A DNA stretch of 64,000 bases from Planctomycetota bacterium (GTDB taxonomy: Bacteria > Planctomycetota > SZUA-567 > H5-PLA8), in NCBI GenBank assembly GCA_016200135.1, contig JACQFI010000002.1, positions 1-64,000 on the forward strand, in the 5' to 3' direction. Each line of letters starts with the position of its first letter. The first letter of the stretch is position 1. The translations under genes and the position numbers were made by a program. The notes under the pieces were generated by a model. The model was given only the letters and a program-made list of their open reading frames with translations, did not search any database and was not told where the DNA came from. Shown here piece after piece: positions 8,219-17,658 of this stretch.

Positions 8219-8932
8219 ATGTCTTCCATTCTCAAGAAGTTCCTCATGGCGCTCACCGGCCTCGCGCTGGTCGGGTTCCTGATCGCGCATCTCGGCGGCA
8301 ACCTCTACCTCTTCCTCGGCCGCGACCACTTCGACGGCTACGCGAAGAAGCTCGAAGAGATGGGCCCGCTGCTGATCCTGGCCGAGATCGTGCTCGCGGG
8401 CCTCTTCCTGACCCACCTGTTCATGGCGCTAAAGCTCACCGGTGAGAACCAGACCGCGCGCGGCGCGCAAGGGTATGCGGACAATTCCAAGAACCAGAGC
8501 ACGCCGGCCTCGCGCTGGATGTGGATCACCGGACTCTTCGTGATGATGTTCCTCGTGGTGCACATCAAGATGTTCAAGTTTGGCGAGCGCGAGAAGCCCA
8601 TCACGGCCAAGGGTGAGGAAATCATCAAGGCGTTCAACGGCGAAGAAGCGGCGAAGCAGTTCGCAAGGGAATCGGGCGAGCACGGCAGCCTCTATGGCCT
8701 GGTGCAGAAGGAGTTCAAGCGCCCGGCCGTGGTGGGCTTTTACGTGGTGCTGATGCTCGTGCTGGGCGCGCACTTGAGCCACGGGATCGCGAGCGCTTTC
8801 CAGTCGCTGGGCGTGCTCCGGCCGGGCTGGCTGCAATGTCTTAAGCCCTGGTGCGTGGCGTTGGCATGGCTTATAGCCCTCGGGTTCGCGCTGCTGCCGG
8901 TCTGCACCTTCTTCGGAATCGGGATCAACTGA
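8219..8932 (+). CDS. sdhC: Succinate dehydrogenase/fumarate reductase cytochrome b subunit
   Basis: A 237-residue membrane protein with five predicted membrane helices, of the single-subunit cytochrome b558 type found in Bacillus and Bacteroidetes-type complexes. Likely haem-ligand histidines sit in the helices: His24 (LIAHLGGN), His66 (LTHLFM), His115 (LVVHIKM) and His185/188 (GAHLSHG). It anchors SdhA and SdhB and passes electrons to or from a quinone. The loop between helices 3 and 4 (about residues 120-168) is charged and long. The stop is 3 bp before sdhA. No strong ribosome-binding site precedes the chosen ATG, so a later Met (residue 10) is possible but would trim the first helix. Confidence 0.93.
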   Translation: MSSILKKFLMALTGLALVGFLIAHLGGNLYLFLGRDHFDGYAKKLEEMGPLLILAEIVLAGLFLTHLFMALKLTGENQTARGAQGYADNSKNQSTPASRWMWITGLFVMMFLVVHIKMFKFGEREKPITAKGEEIIKAFNGEEAAKQFARESGEHGSLYGLVQKEFKRPAVVGFYVVLMLVLGAHLSHGIASAFQSLGVLRPGWLQCLKPWCVALAWLIALGFALLPVCTFFGIGIN

Positions 8933-8935
8933 GCC

Positions 8936-10849
<1,914 letters not shown>

Positions 10850-10881
10850 ACACAGGGGACAGTGGTAAGGGAACGGCAAAA

Positions 10882-10909
10882 CCGCGCCTATAAAGAAACC
10901 GAGGCGCGG
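10882..10909 (+). promoter_or_regulatory. Intercistronic stem-loop between sdhA and sdhB
   Basis: CCGCGCCT (10882-10889) and AGGCGCGG (10902-10909) form a perfect 8-bp stem around a 12-base AT-rich loop. It lies in the 111-bp gap between sdhA and sdhB. There is no T run directly after it, so mRNA stabilisation or attenuation, not full termination, is the likelier role. Confidence 0.5.
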
Positions 10910-10960
10910 CGCCTATTTTCACCGCAGTCGCGCCATGAATTGCGAGCCAGGAGCTAGAGC

Positions 10961-11704
10961 ATGAACTTCACTCTGAACGTGTGGCGCCAGAAGAACGCGA
11001 ACGACCAAGGGCGCTTCGAGACCTACCAGGCGAAGAACATCTCGCCGGAGGCCTCGTTCCTGGAGATGCTCGACGTCGTCAACAACGAGCTCGAAGCCGA
11101 AGGCAAAGAGCCGATCGCGTTCGACCACGACTGCCGCGAGGGCATCTGTGGCGCGTGCGGCATGATGATCAGCGGCCGGGCGCACGGTCCGCGCGCCGCC
11201 ACCACCACCTGCCAGCTCTACATGCGCAACTTCCAGGACGGCGAGACCCTCACGCTGGAACCCTGGCGCGCCAAGGCTTTCCCGCTCGTGCGCGACCTCG
11301 TCGTGGACCGCTCGGCCTTCGACCGCATCATCCAGGCCGGCGGCTTCATCAGCGTCAACACGGGCAACGCGGCCGATGCGAACGCGCTGCCGGTGCCCAA
11401 GGACAACGCGGAACTCGCCATGGACGCCGCGGCCTGCATCGGCTGTGGCGCGTGCGTCGCGGCCTGCAAGAACGCCAGCGCCATGCTCTTCGTCAGCGCC
11501 AAGGTCTCGCACCTGGCGCTGCTGCCGCAGGGCGACGCCGAGCGCGTTCGCCGCACCCTCAACATGGTCAAGACCATGGACGAGGCCGGCTTCGGGAACT
11601 GCTCCAACACCGGCGCGTGCGAGGCCGAGTGCCCCAAGAGCATCTCCATCAGCAACATCGCGCGCCTGAACCGCGAGTACGCCCGCGCGAAGCTGCTTAG
11701 CTGA
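10961..11704 (+). CDS. sdhB: Succinate dehydrogenase/fumarate reductase iron-sulfur subunit
   Basis: A 247-residue electron-transfer subunit. The [2Fe-2S] ligands are Cys58, Cys63, Cys66 (CREGICGAC) and Cys84 (TTTCQLY). The [4Fe-4S]/[3Fe-4S] ligands are Cys159, 162, 165 and 169 ([11 protein letters not shown]) together with Cys214, 220 and 224 ([11 protein letters not shown]). All expected cluster cysteines are present. AGGAG precedes the start at a normal distance. It completes the sdhCAB complex, which links the citric-acid cycle to the quinone pool. Direction in vivo (succinate oxidation or fumarate reduction) cannot be told from sequence. Confidence 0.96.
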   Translation: MNFTLNVWRQKNANDQGRFETYQAKNISPEASFLEMLDVVNNELEAEGKEPIAFDHDCREGICGACGMMISGRAHGPRAATTTCQLYMRNFQDGETLTLEPWRAKAFPLVRDLVVDRSAFDRIIQAGGFISVNTGNAADANALPVPKDNAELAMDAAACIGCGACVAACKNASAMLFVSAKVSHLALLPQGDAERVRRTLNMVKTMDEAGFGNCSNTGACEAECPKSISISNIARLNREYARAKLLS

Positions 11705-11740
11705 CGTTTTTCTTCGCCGCTGAGACGCGGAGAATTTCCG

Positions 11741-11820
11741 TTTAGAGTTCATGGTTTGTAGTTTGTGGTTATTTGCTGGCGCGAGCCCATAACCATGAAC
11801 TACGAACCAAGAACTCTAAA
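11741..11820. repeat. Long imperfect intergenic inverted repeat
   Basis: Arms of 32 bp (11741-11772 and 11789-11820) match at 28 positions when one is reverse-complemented, with a 16-base centre. Both arms are built from a short recurring word (GTTCATGGTT, GTAGTT, GTGGTT). It lies between sdhB and the TolB-like gene and could fold as a long hairpin in mRNA. It overlaps a spurious upstream extension of the next gene. Confidence 0.75.
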
Positions 11821-11841
11821 CTGTTTTTGAGGTTCCAGGCC

Positions 11842-13047
11842 ATGCTCGATTCCAGCCGCATCCTCGAACGTCCCTGCCCCGTCCGCGCCGTGACCCGCGG
11901 GCCCAAGAACCATTTCTTCGGCTATTACGACCGCAACCCCTGGGACGCCACCGGGCGTTATCTGCTGGCGCTGGAGACGGACTTCATCGACCGGCCGCCG
12001 AAGGCGGACGACAAAGCAACCATCGGCCTGATCGATACGCAAAGCGGCGACCGCTGGACGCCGCTCGCCGCGACCTGCGCGTGGAACTGGCAGATGGGCT
12101 GCAACATGCTCTGGCTGCCCGGCGCGGCGGACCGCGAGATCGTCTACAACGCGCGCGAAGACGGAACGGACGGAAAAAACGGCCGCTGGGTGAGCGTGAT
12201 CCGCGACGTCTTCAGCGGCAAGGCGCGCACGCTGCCGCGGCCGATCTCGAACGTGAGCCCCGACGGCCGCTGGGCGGTCTCGATCAACTTCGCGCGCATC
12301 GCCCGTGAGCGCCCCGGCTACGGCTACCAGGGCGTGCCCGACGCCTGGGCGAACGAGCTCGCGCCGGCAGGCGACGGCGTCTGGCTCTTGGACCTGCGCA
12401 GCGGTGAACACAAACTCGTGCTGCCGCTCGCGCGCGTGGCCGCGTTCCAGCCATTGCCCAGCATGGCCGGAGTGATGCACCGCATCTACGACCTGCGCTT
12501 CAGCCCCAATAGTGAGCGCGTGACGTTCATCCACCGCTGGCGGCGCGAGAACCAGCCCGCGGGCGGAGGACATTACACGCGCTGGATGACCATGCAGCGC
12601 GACGGCTCGGACCTGTGCGTGCTCAACGATCAAGGCATGACCAGCCACAACTGCTGGCGCGACGACGCGACTTTGCTCGCGTGGGCGCACCGCGACGGCC
12701 GCGGCGACCACTACTATCTTTTCAAGGACCGCTCAAACGAACCGCCCGCGATCCTGGGCGAGACGGTCTTCAACACCGACGGGCACTGCACGTACTCGCC
12801 CGACGGCAAGTGGGTGCTGACGGACACGTACCCAGACGGGGAGCGCTTCCGCCACCTGATGCTTTACCGGCTCGCGGACGGCATGCGCATCAACATCGGG
12901 AAGTTTTATTCGCGCCTGGAGATCGACGGCGAGATTCGCAGCGATCTGCACCCGCGCTTCAGCCGCGACGGCAAACAGGTCTGCATCGACTCGCTACACC
13001 AAGGGCCGCGGCAGGTGTATGTGGTAGATGTGTCGGAGGTGCTTTAA
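11842..13047 (+). CDS. TolB/WD40-like beta-propeller protein
   Basis: A 401-residue protein built of repeated propeller blades with SPDG/SRDG turns (NVSPDGRWAV, FSPNSERVTF, YSPDGKWVLT, FSRDGKQVCI). It begins with GPKNHFFGYYDRNPWD, a conserved opening I associate with a family annotated as TolB-like or oligogalacturonate-lyase-like in PVC genomes. No signal peptide is seen, so it appears cytoplasmic. Several conserved histidines (HRIYDLRF, GGHYTRWM, TSHNCWRDD, DGHCTYSPDG) could bind metal, as in PL22 lyases, but I cannot confirm catalysis. The start at 11842 is chosen over upstream in-frame codons because those lie in the inverted repeat, and GAGG precedes it. Confidence 0.7.
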   Translation: MLDSSRILERPCPVRAVTRGPKNHFFGYYDRNPWDATGRYLLALETDFIDRPPKADDKATIGLIDTQSGDRWTPLAATCAWNWQMGCNMLWLPGAADREIVYNAREDGTDGKNGRWVSVIRDVFSGKARTLPRPISNVSPDGRWAVSINFARIARERPGYGYQGVPDAWANELAPAGDGVWLLDLRSGEHKLVLPLARVAAFQPLPSMAGVMHRIYDLRFSPNSERVTFIHRWRRENQPAGGGHYTRWMTMQRDGSDLCVLNDQGMTSHNCWRDDATLLAWAHRDGRGDHYYLFKDRSNEPPAILGETVFNTDGHCTYSPDGKWVLTDTYPDGERFRHLMLYRLADGMRINIGKFYSRLEIDGEIRSDLHPRFSRDGKQVCIDSLHQGPRQVYVVDVSEVL

Positions 13048-13126
13048 ATAAATTGAGATAAACGGGAATACTTATTCCCTTTTCCACTTTTCACATCAAA
13101 ATTGTTGTTCTCTTGAGAGTTCGTAA

Positions 13127-13660
13127 ATGATTGAAACGTGGAAAGCTTGGCTATTTGTACTCGTTCTCCTTGTCATATTGTTCGCAAGCATCCTCTATAC
13201 ATTCGTTAAATCGGTGCGCATTCGCACTATGGAATATGCCTTTCTGTTAATGTTCTCCTTTTCCCCTTTGGGACTAGTGCTGCAATATGGGAAAAACACC
13301 GGCGAATTAAATAGGAGCGAAAATTGGGCGCCGTGGATTGCAGTGGGGCTACTGCCCGTAGCGGTATTGTTGATCGGCGGAATTATCGGACTGCGTTGGG
13401 CGGCGGAAAAGAACGAGGAGAGGTCGTGGGCTCGTCTTGGGTACATAATCCTTGGCTTTCAAGCAGCTCCCGGCGTCATACTTGGCCCTTTGTCATTTGT
13501 CTTGACTGTTATCAAAATTGCTGCCGGATCCTCTGTGGATCCTGCACTCACTTGGAAGGTCGTCATGCTTTCATGGTTGGGTGTACCTTGGATCCTCATA
13601 ATTCGTTTCATCAAATGGTACTATTATGGAGATTTGCCATCCGAGATTCCTCCAGATTAG
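13127..13660 (+). CDS. Small integral membrane protein, unknown family
   Basis: A 177-residue protein with about four hydrophobic segments (WLFVLVLLVILFASILYTF, a YAFLLMFSFSPLGLVL stretch, IAVGLLPVAVLLIGGIIGL, and two near IILGFQAAPGVILGPLSFVL / VVMLSWLGVPWILIIRFI). It ends in a YYYGDLPSEIPPD tail. No family was recognised. The gene lies in a patch (about 13050-13900) clearly poorer in G and C than its neighbours and with different codon use, which suggests recent acquisition. No convincing ribosome-binding site is seen upstream of the ATG. Confidence 0.6.
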   Translation: MIETWKAWLFVLVLLVILFASILYTFVKSVRIRTMEYAFLLMFSFSPLGLVLQYGKNTGELNRSENWAPWIAVGLLPVAVLLIGGIIGLRWAAEKNEERSWARLGYIILGFQAAPGVILGPLSFVLTVIKIAAGSSVDPALTWKVVMLSWLGVPWILIIRFIKWYYYGDLPSEIPPD

Positions 13661-13707
13661 CTCATTAAGAAGCCGGTGCGACTAGGTATTGGGAGGAGCA
13701 AAGAATA

Positions 13708-13911
13708 ATGCCTAATAAAACATCCGAGGTACATCGAATGAAGAAAGCTGGTATTGCCATTCCCACGTCTTTGCGCGAGTTGAAGCAACTGCTCGATGAA
13801 TCGGAAAGTAATCCCAACGGGATTTCACTAGCGGAAGCTTCAAGGACAACTCGAAGAAAGCTTCGAACGAAATTCAAGGCGCGAGGAACTTCTCCCTCTC
13901 ACTCCCAATAA
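13708..13911 (+). CDS. Small basic protein, unknown function
   Basis: A 67-residue basic protein with a good ribosome-binding site (GGGAGGAG about 10 bases upstream). It has a helical centre (SLRELKQLLDESE) and a Lys/Arg-rich end (TTRRKLRTKFKARG). The last 13 bases overlap the 3' end of dapF on the other strand. It follows the small membrane protein gene in the same lower-GC patch, and the two may form one acquired unit. It could be a nucleic-acid-binding or antitoxin-like peptide, but nothing in the sequence proves either. Confidence 0.45.
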   Translation: MPNKTSEVHRMKKAGIAIPTSLRELKQLLDESESNPNGISLAEASRTTRRKLRTKFKARGTSPSHSQ

Positions 13912-14732
13912 TACTCGCCCTTGTACACCGTGCGCACGGCACCTTCGAGGAACGGGCGCGAGCTCGTCTTCTTTGCCTTTTCGGGACTGAAGTGGATCGT
14001 GAGCACGTCGCCGCTCGCCACGTGGACCTTAACGGGCGCGCTGTAGCCGTGCGCAAGGGCCGTGCAGATGGCCGCCGCCGTCGCACCGGTGCCGCAGGCG
14101 AGCGTCTCGTCTTCGACGCCGCGCTCGTACGTGCGCAGCTTGATCGCGTTGCCGCCCAGGAGCTGAACGAAATTCGCGTTCGTGCCCTTGGGCTTGAAGA
14201 CCTCGTGATAGCGGAGCGCCGCGCCGCGCTGCTTCACGTCGACGGCCGCGACGTCTTTCACGAACTGGACCGCGTGCGGCACGCCGGTGTTGATGAAATA
14301 CAGGTCGGCCTTCTCGCCGAGCACGTCCACGCCTTCCTTGAGCTCCATCGAATTCGGCTGCGAGAGCTGGACCTTCGCCGACCGGCCGTCCTCGGCGACT
14401 TCCGCGTGCAGCGTCCCGGCGAGGGTCTCGATGACCTGCTTGAGGCCCGCGCGGCCAAGCTGGTTCGCGAAGACGGCGATGCAGCGCGAGCCGTTCCCGC
14501 ACATCTCGGCCTCGCTGCCGTCGGCATTGACGATGCGCATCTTGTAGTCGTGCCCGGGCGCTTTGGCCTTCTCGAGGAAGATCGCGCCGTCGGCGCCCGC
14601 GGAGACGCGCCGCGCGCTGGCGTGCTTGGTGAGTTTGGGCAAGTCGGCCTCGGAGAACTTCCCGTCCCAGTTATCGACCATCAGGAAGTCGTTGCCGGTG
14701 CCGGACATCTTGACGACTTGAACCAAGCGCAT
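13899..14732 (-). CDS. dapF: Diaminopimelate epimerase
   Basis: A 277-residue enzyme that converts LL- to meso-diaminopimelate, for lysine and peptidoglycan synthesis. The two catalytic cysteines are Cys78 (EMCGNGSRC) and Cys213 (LACGTGATAA). The N-terminal MSGTGNDFLMVD motif and the internal FINTGVPHAV are intact. The start at 14732 is preferred over an in-frame extension because the extension runs back into the intergenic inverted repeat, and GGAG lies upstream of it. Its presence implies the DAP branch of lysine/peptidoglycan synthesis. It is the last of a minus-strand run (LysM gene, GxxExxY gene, dapF). Confidence 0.93.
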   Translation of the reverse strand: MRLVQVVKMSGTGNDFLMVDNWDGKFSEADLPKLTKHASARRVSAGADGAIFLEKAKAPGHDYKMRIVNADGSEAEMCGNGSRCIAVFANQLGRAGLKQVIETLAGTLHAEVAEDGRSAKVQLSQPNSMELKEGVDVLGEKADLYFINTGVPHAVQFVKDVAAVDVKQRGAALRYHEVFKPKGTNANFVQLLGGNAIKLRTYERGVEDETLACGTGATAAAICTALAHGYSAPVKVHVASGDVLTIHFSPEKAKKTSSRPFLEGAVRTVYKGEYYWE

Positions 14733-14760
14733 ACGGAACTCCGTGACTATGAAAGGAAAA

Positions 14761-14791
14761 TTTGAACCGCCAAGACGCCAAAGCGCCAAGG
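14761..14791 (+). repeat. Left terminal inverted repeat, 31 bp
   Basis: Built from the word CGCCAAG repeated three times (CCGCCAAGA, CGCCAAAG, CGCCAAGG). Its partner is at 15215-15245, with 30 of 31 positions matching. Confidence 0.85.
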
Positions 14792-14800
14792 ACGAAAAAT

Positions 14801-15208
14801 TCACACTGTTAATACTATTCGATTGATGCCGGTCTTCAAGGTAGGCACGTTGAAGTTGATCAGGAGCGCGAGCTGAAGCCGTGTTGCCTTGAGATAAGAG
14901 AGCACCTGGGCTTTGTGAATGGGAGCGAATTGTTCGACCGTTTTTGCTTCTACGACAAGCCGGCTCTCGAGGAGAAAGTCCAGGTGGCCCGAGCCGACCG
15001 CGGATCCCTTATAGATAATCTCGAATGGGTATTCTCTCTCAAATGAAATCGCTCTCGCGGCGAGTTCCACCGCGAGAGCGTTTCCGTAGACGGATTCGAG
15101 ATAACCCGGGCCCAAGGCTCTGTGCACTTCGATCGCGGCTCCAATGGTCTGATGAGCCAGGCGATTAAGAGCTATATCCGGTTCCCTGCCTAAAAGCCCT
15201 TTCCTCAT
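14801..15208 (-). CDS. GxxExxY family protein (PD-(D/E)XK nuclease-like)
   Basis: A 135-residue protein with the signature G35-Y-L-E38-S-V-Y41 in ALGPGYLESVYGNAL. A PD-(D/E)XK-like core follows: Asp77 (GHLDFLL), then Glu87 and Lys89 (VVEAKTVEQ). The end LINFNVPTLKTGINRIV is typical of the family. Family members are widespread and of unproven role. The core suggests a nuclease fold. The ATG at 15208 is used. Its only ribosome-binding-like bases (AAGG) are the inner end of the right inverted repeat. An in-frame TTG at 15244, inside the repeat, would add MNRQDAKTPRYG. The gene fills the space between the repeats and is co-oriented with its neighbours. Confidence 0.85.
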   Translation of the reverse strand: MRKGLLGREPDIALNRLAHQTIGAAIEVHRALGPGYLESVYGNALAVELAARAISFEREYPFEIIYKGSAVGSGHLDFLLESRLVVEAKTVEQFAPIHKAQVLSYLKATRLQLALLINFNVPTLKTGINRIVLTV

Positions 15209-15214
15209 TCCGTA

Positions 15215-15245
15215 CCTTGGCGTTTTGGCGTCTTGGCGGTTCAAA
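15215..15245 (-). repeat. Right terminal inverted repeat, 31 bp
   Basis: Reverse complement of 14761-14791 with one C/T difference. It overlaps a possible TTG start and supplies the AAGG upstream of the GxxExxY gene's ATG. It ends 2 bp before the LysM gene's stop. Confidence 0.85.
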
Positions 15246-15246
15246 C

Positions 15247-16128
15247 CTATTGCGTGACGGTCGGAATTTTCAAGGTCGCGCCGACGTGCAGCTTCTTCGC
15301 GTCCACGCCGGGGTTGGCGTCGAGGATCTTCTGGATCGTCTTGGGGCCCGCGCTGCCGAGCATTTCTTTTGCGATCGCGGCCAGCGTGTCGCCGCTCTTT
15401 ACGGTGTAGGTCTTGGCCGATCCGGCGGCCGGCGCCGGCGCGGTGCGTTCCGCCACCGCGGGACTGGACTCGGACGAACGCACGGCGGGAATGGCCGCGA
15501 CGCCGGGAATCGCGGGGATCTTGAGCTTCTGGCCGACCTTCAAGTGATTGGCGTCCACGCTGGGGTTCGCGGCCATGATCTTCTTCGCGTACTTGCCGTC
15601 GCCGAAGACCTTGGCCGAGATCTTGTAGGGATTGTCGCCGGCGGCGACCGTGTAGGTCTGGGGTTCCTGCGCGGCTTCGGGCGCGACCGGGGCGCCGTTC
15701 GGCGCCGGCATGTCGCCCGCGTTGGGGCGTTCGTTGGCCACGGGCGCGGGACCGTTGGGTTTCACCATGCCGCCGTTGGCCGCGGGCACATCGACAATCT
15801 CGGCCCCTGGGCCATTCCTGTTTCCGGCCGCCGGGGTGAGATTCGACGGCGCGGGCTGCGGTTGGGCGGCGGGGTTTTGGCTCTCTCGGAAGCGGTCGAG
15901 TTCGTGCTGCTGGATCTGCGTGCCGGCGTCGCGAGGGTTTTCCGCGGCCGCGGGCTGGGCCGCACTTTCGCGCGCGGTATCCGTGGCGGGCTGGTCCGCG
16001 CTGGCGGTCGCGGGTTCGTTGGCATCCAGATCGGCGGCGCGTTTGTGGATGGCGCGCGCGACCAGCAGCGTAATCGAAAGCCCCAACACCAGCACCACCG
16101 CCAACCCGATCCGTGCGTCGCGTTTCAT
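15247..16128 (-). CDS. Membrane-anchored protein with two LysM domains
   Basis: A 293-residue protein. Residues 7-25 are one hydrophobic anchor or signal segment (RIGLAVVLVLGLSITLLVARAI). A long Ala/Pro-rich flexible linker follows. The first LysM domain is at about residues 157-205 (TYTVAAGDNPYKISAKVFGD, ANPSVDANHLKVGQKLKIP) and the second at about 240-290 (TYTVKSGDTLAAIAKEMLGS, ANPGVDAKKLHVGATLKIP). LysM domains bind peptidoglycan or related glycans, so this protein likely sits at the cell wall side of the inner membrane. AGGAG precedes the start at 16128, which is chosen over a much longer in-frame extension without a ribosome-binding site. Confidence 0.88.
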   Translation of the reverse strand: MKRDARIGLAVVLVLGLSITLLVARAIHKRAADLDANEPATASADQPATDTARESAAQPAAAENPRDAGTQIQQHELDRFRESQNPAAQPQPAPSNLTPAAGNRNGPGAEIVDVPAANGGMVKPNGPAPVANERPNAGDMPAPNGAPVAPEAAQEPQTYTVAAGDNPYKISAKVFGDGKYAKKIMAANPSVDANHLKVGQKLKIPAIPGVAAIPAVRSSESSPAVAERTAPAPAAGSAKTYTVKSGDTLAAIAKEMLGSAGPKTIQKILDANPGVDAKKLHVGATLKIPTVTQ

Positions 16129-16363
16129 AGCCCTTCTCCTCGAACGTGCCTTTTGGGTCCGCCGCTGTTCCGGTGCGCTCTGGCTGCCAGAGAACCCGGA
16201 CTGCGACGGCCGTTTCCGTGGGATGGATGCGCGCCCAGCCTCCTGGGCCCGCCTAATAAGGAGAGATCGGCAGAATAAGCGTGCGGGATAAGCAAAAAGA
16301 GGGCGTGAATCGAGAGATTTGCGCGCGCAGAATTTCGGGAATCGTGAGGTACTATAGAATTGA

Positions 16364-16453
16364 TTGAACCGCCAAGACGCCAAAGCGACAAGAATAGATT
16401 TTAGACGTCTTCGTGTGACTTTCTTGGCGTACTTGGCGCCTTGGCGGCTCAAA
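16364..16453. repeat. Gene-less copy of the CGCCAAG inverted repeat pair
   Basis: The left arm 16364-16394 begins TTGAACCGCCAAGACGCC and the right arm is 16421-16452. They are imperfect reverse complements (one indel, a few substitutions) around a 26-base AT-rich centre. The element lies 23 bp downstream of the stop of the Gfo/Idh gene (minus strand), in the 347-bp gap before the LysM gene. The rest of the gap holds only the LysM gene's upstream region. It looks like a MITE-style or REP-style relative of the element at 14.76-15.25 kb. Confidence 0.75.
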
Positions 16454-16475
16454 TCCTTCGGTTCTGTTCGTCCGC

Positions 16476-17576
16476 TCAGCCCGGTACTTCCTCGATGCGG
16501 ACTTCGCGGCCGTTCTGAGCCGACAGGTAGGCGGCTTCGAGGGCGCGCACCAGCTTGGCGCCTTGGTCGGCGTTCGGCCCGGGCGTGGCCCGCGTCCGGA
16601 CGCACTTCGCGAAATGCTCGTACTCGCGCGTATACAGCGCCACCACGCCCTGCGCCGAAGGCGGCGGCGCGACGACGGTGGTATCGGTAACCTCACCGAG
16701 CGCCTCTCCGAAGATCGTGACCTTTCCGCCGAGTTCGATGCGCAGGCCCGCGCGGTCGCCGAGCAATTCCGTAAGCGGCGGTTGGTCGGGGAGGTTCGCG
16801 GCGAAACTGGTCTCGAGCGTCAGGCTCGCGCCGCCTTTCAAGCGGAAGAGGCACATGCCGAGGTCCTCGACATCGCAGACGCCGGTCATGCCGCTCTTGG
16901 TGCCCGTCGGCAGCGCGTGGGCCACGGTGGTGTTGCGCAAACGAGCATGCGTGACGGCCGAGACCGCGAGGATCTCCGGATAGCCGAGCAGGAAGAGCGC
17001 GCGGTCGAGCAAGTGGCTGCCGATATCGATCAGCGTGCCGCCGCCGGCAAGCGACTTGGTGGTGAACCAGGAGCCCTTGGTGGGATAGCCGCGCCGGCGG
17101 ATCCAGTTCGCGCGAGCGTGGTAGACCTCGCCGAGGATGCCCTCGTCGAGCGCCTTCTTCGCGCGGACGGTCTCGTCGGCGAAGCGCATCAGAAACCCGT
17201 ACTGGACAATCCGGCCGTGCCGTTCGGCGGCGGCGGCCACGGCGCGCGCTTCCTTGTAAGTCACCGCCGGCGGTTTCTCGCAGAGGACGTCCTTGCCGGC
17301 CTCGATGGCAGCCAGGGCCTGCGTCGCGTGGAGCGCGTTGGGACTCGCGATCAGCACCGCATCGACATCCTTGTCCGCGACGACCTCGCGCCAGTCCGCG
17401 AGCCCGCGCTGGCAACTCGTGGCCAGCATGGCCTCGGCGAGCTTGTCCGGATCGCGCCGCGAGAGCGCCGCGATCTTGAATTGCAGGGGCAGGTTCCGGA
17501 TCGCGGACAGGTGGCTGCGCATGAAGACGCTGCCGGCGCCGACGATGCCGAGGCGGATGGGTTGTGCAGTGGACAT
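16476..17576 (-). CDS. Gfo/Idh/MocA family oxidoreductase
   Basis: A 366-residue NAD(P)-dependent sugar or inositol dehydrogenase-type protein. The Rossmann motif is GIVGAGSVFMRSH near the N-terminus. VLCEKPPAVT near residue 95 carries the conserved lysine, and AGGGTLIDIGSHLLDRALFL near residue 180 carries the catalytic-region Asp and His. The C-terminal alpha/beta domain is complete. Substrate is unknown. It is monocistronic or at the head of a minus-strand run with the LysM gene, with a gene-less inverted repeat right after its stop. A paralogue in a clear carbohydrate operon is at 42.6 kb. Confidence 0.92.
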   Translation of the reverse strand: MSTAQPIRLGIVGAGSVFMRSHLSAIRNLPLQFKIAALSRRDPDKLAEAMLATSCQRGLADWREVVADKDVDAVLIASPNALHATQALAAIEAGKDVLCEKPPAVTYKEARAVAAAAERHGRIVQYGFLMRFADETVRAKKALDEGILGEVYHARANWIRRRGYPTKGSWFTTKSLAGGGTLIDIGSHLLDRALFLLGYPEILAVSAVTHARLRNTTVAHALPTGTKSGMTGVCDVEDLGMCLFRLKGGASLTLETSFAANLPDQPPLTELLGDRAGLRIELGGKVTIFGEALGEVTDTTVVAPPPSAQGVVALYTREYEHFAKCVRTRATPGPNADQGAKLVRALEAAYLSAQNGREVRIEEVPG

Positions 17577-17658
17577 AGGACAATCCTCGCAATAGACGCT
17601 TCAGTCAAATAAGGATAGCCGCGCAGACGCCTTGATTGCCAAGGTTTTTTCAGCGGCG

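Larger units (their letters stand above)
14761..15245. mobile_element. Inverted-repeat-bounded GxxExxY element
   Basis: Two 31-bp arms, 14761-14791 and 15215-15245, are reverse complements with a single mismatch. They begin TTTGAACCGCCAAGACGCC at both outer ends. Between them is exactly one gene, a GxxExxY nuclease-like protein. The right edge is 2 bp from the stop of the LysM gene and the left edge is 28 bp upstream of dapF. I see no clear target-site duplication at the edges. Two gene-less pairs of the same repeat occur at 16.36 and 30.15 kb. I infer a mobile or formerly mobile cassette, or a repeat family tied to this gene. Confidence 0.6.

Noticed and set aside
16364-16690. Short plus-strand open frame beginning MNRQDAK in the gene-less repeat
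   Set aside because: The start is repeat-encoded, but what follows is antisense to the Gfo/Idh gene and has no GxxExxY or nuclease motif. It shows that the repeat encodes the MNRQDAK leader wherever it occurs, not that a gene is present.
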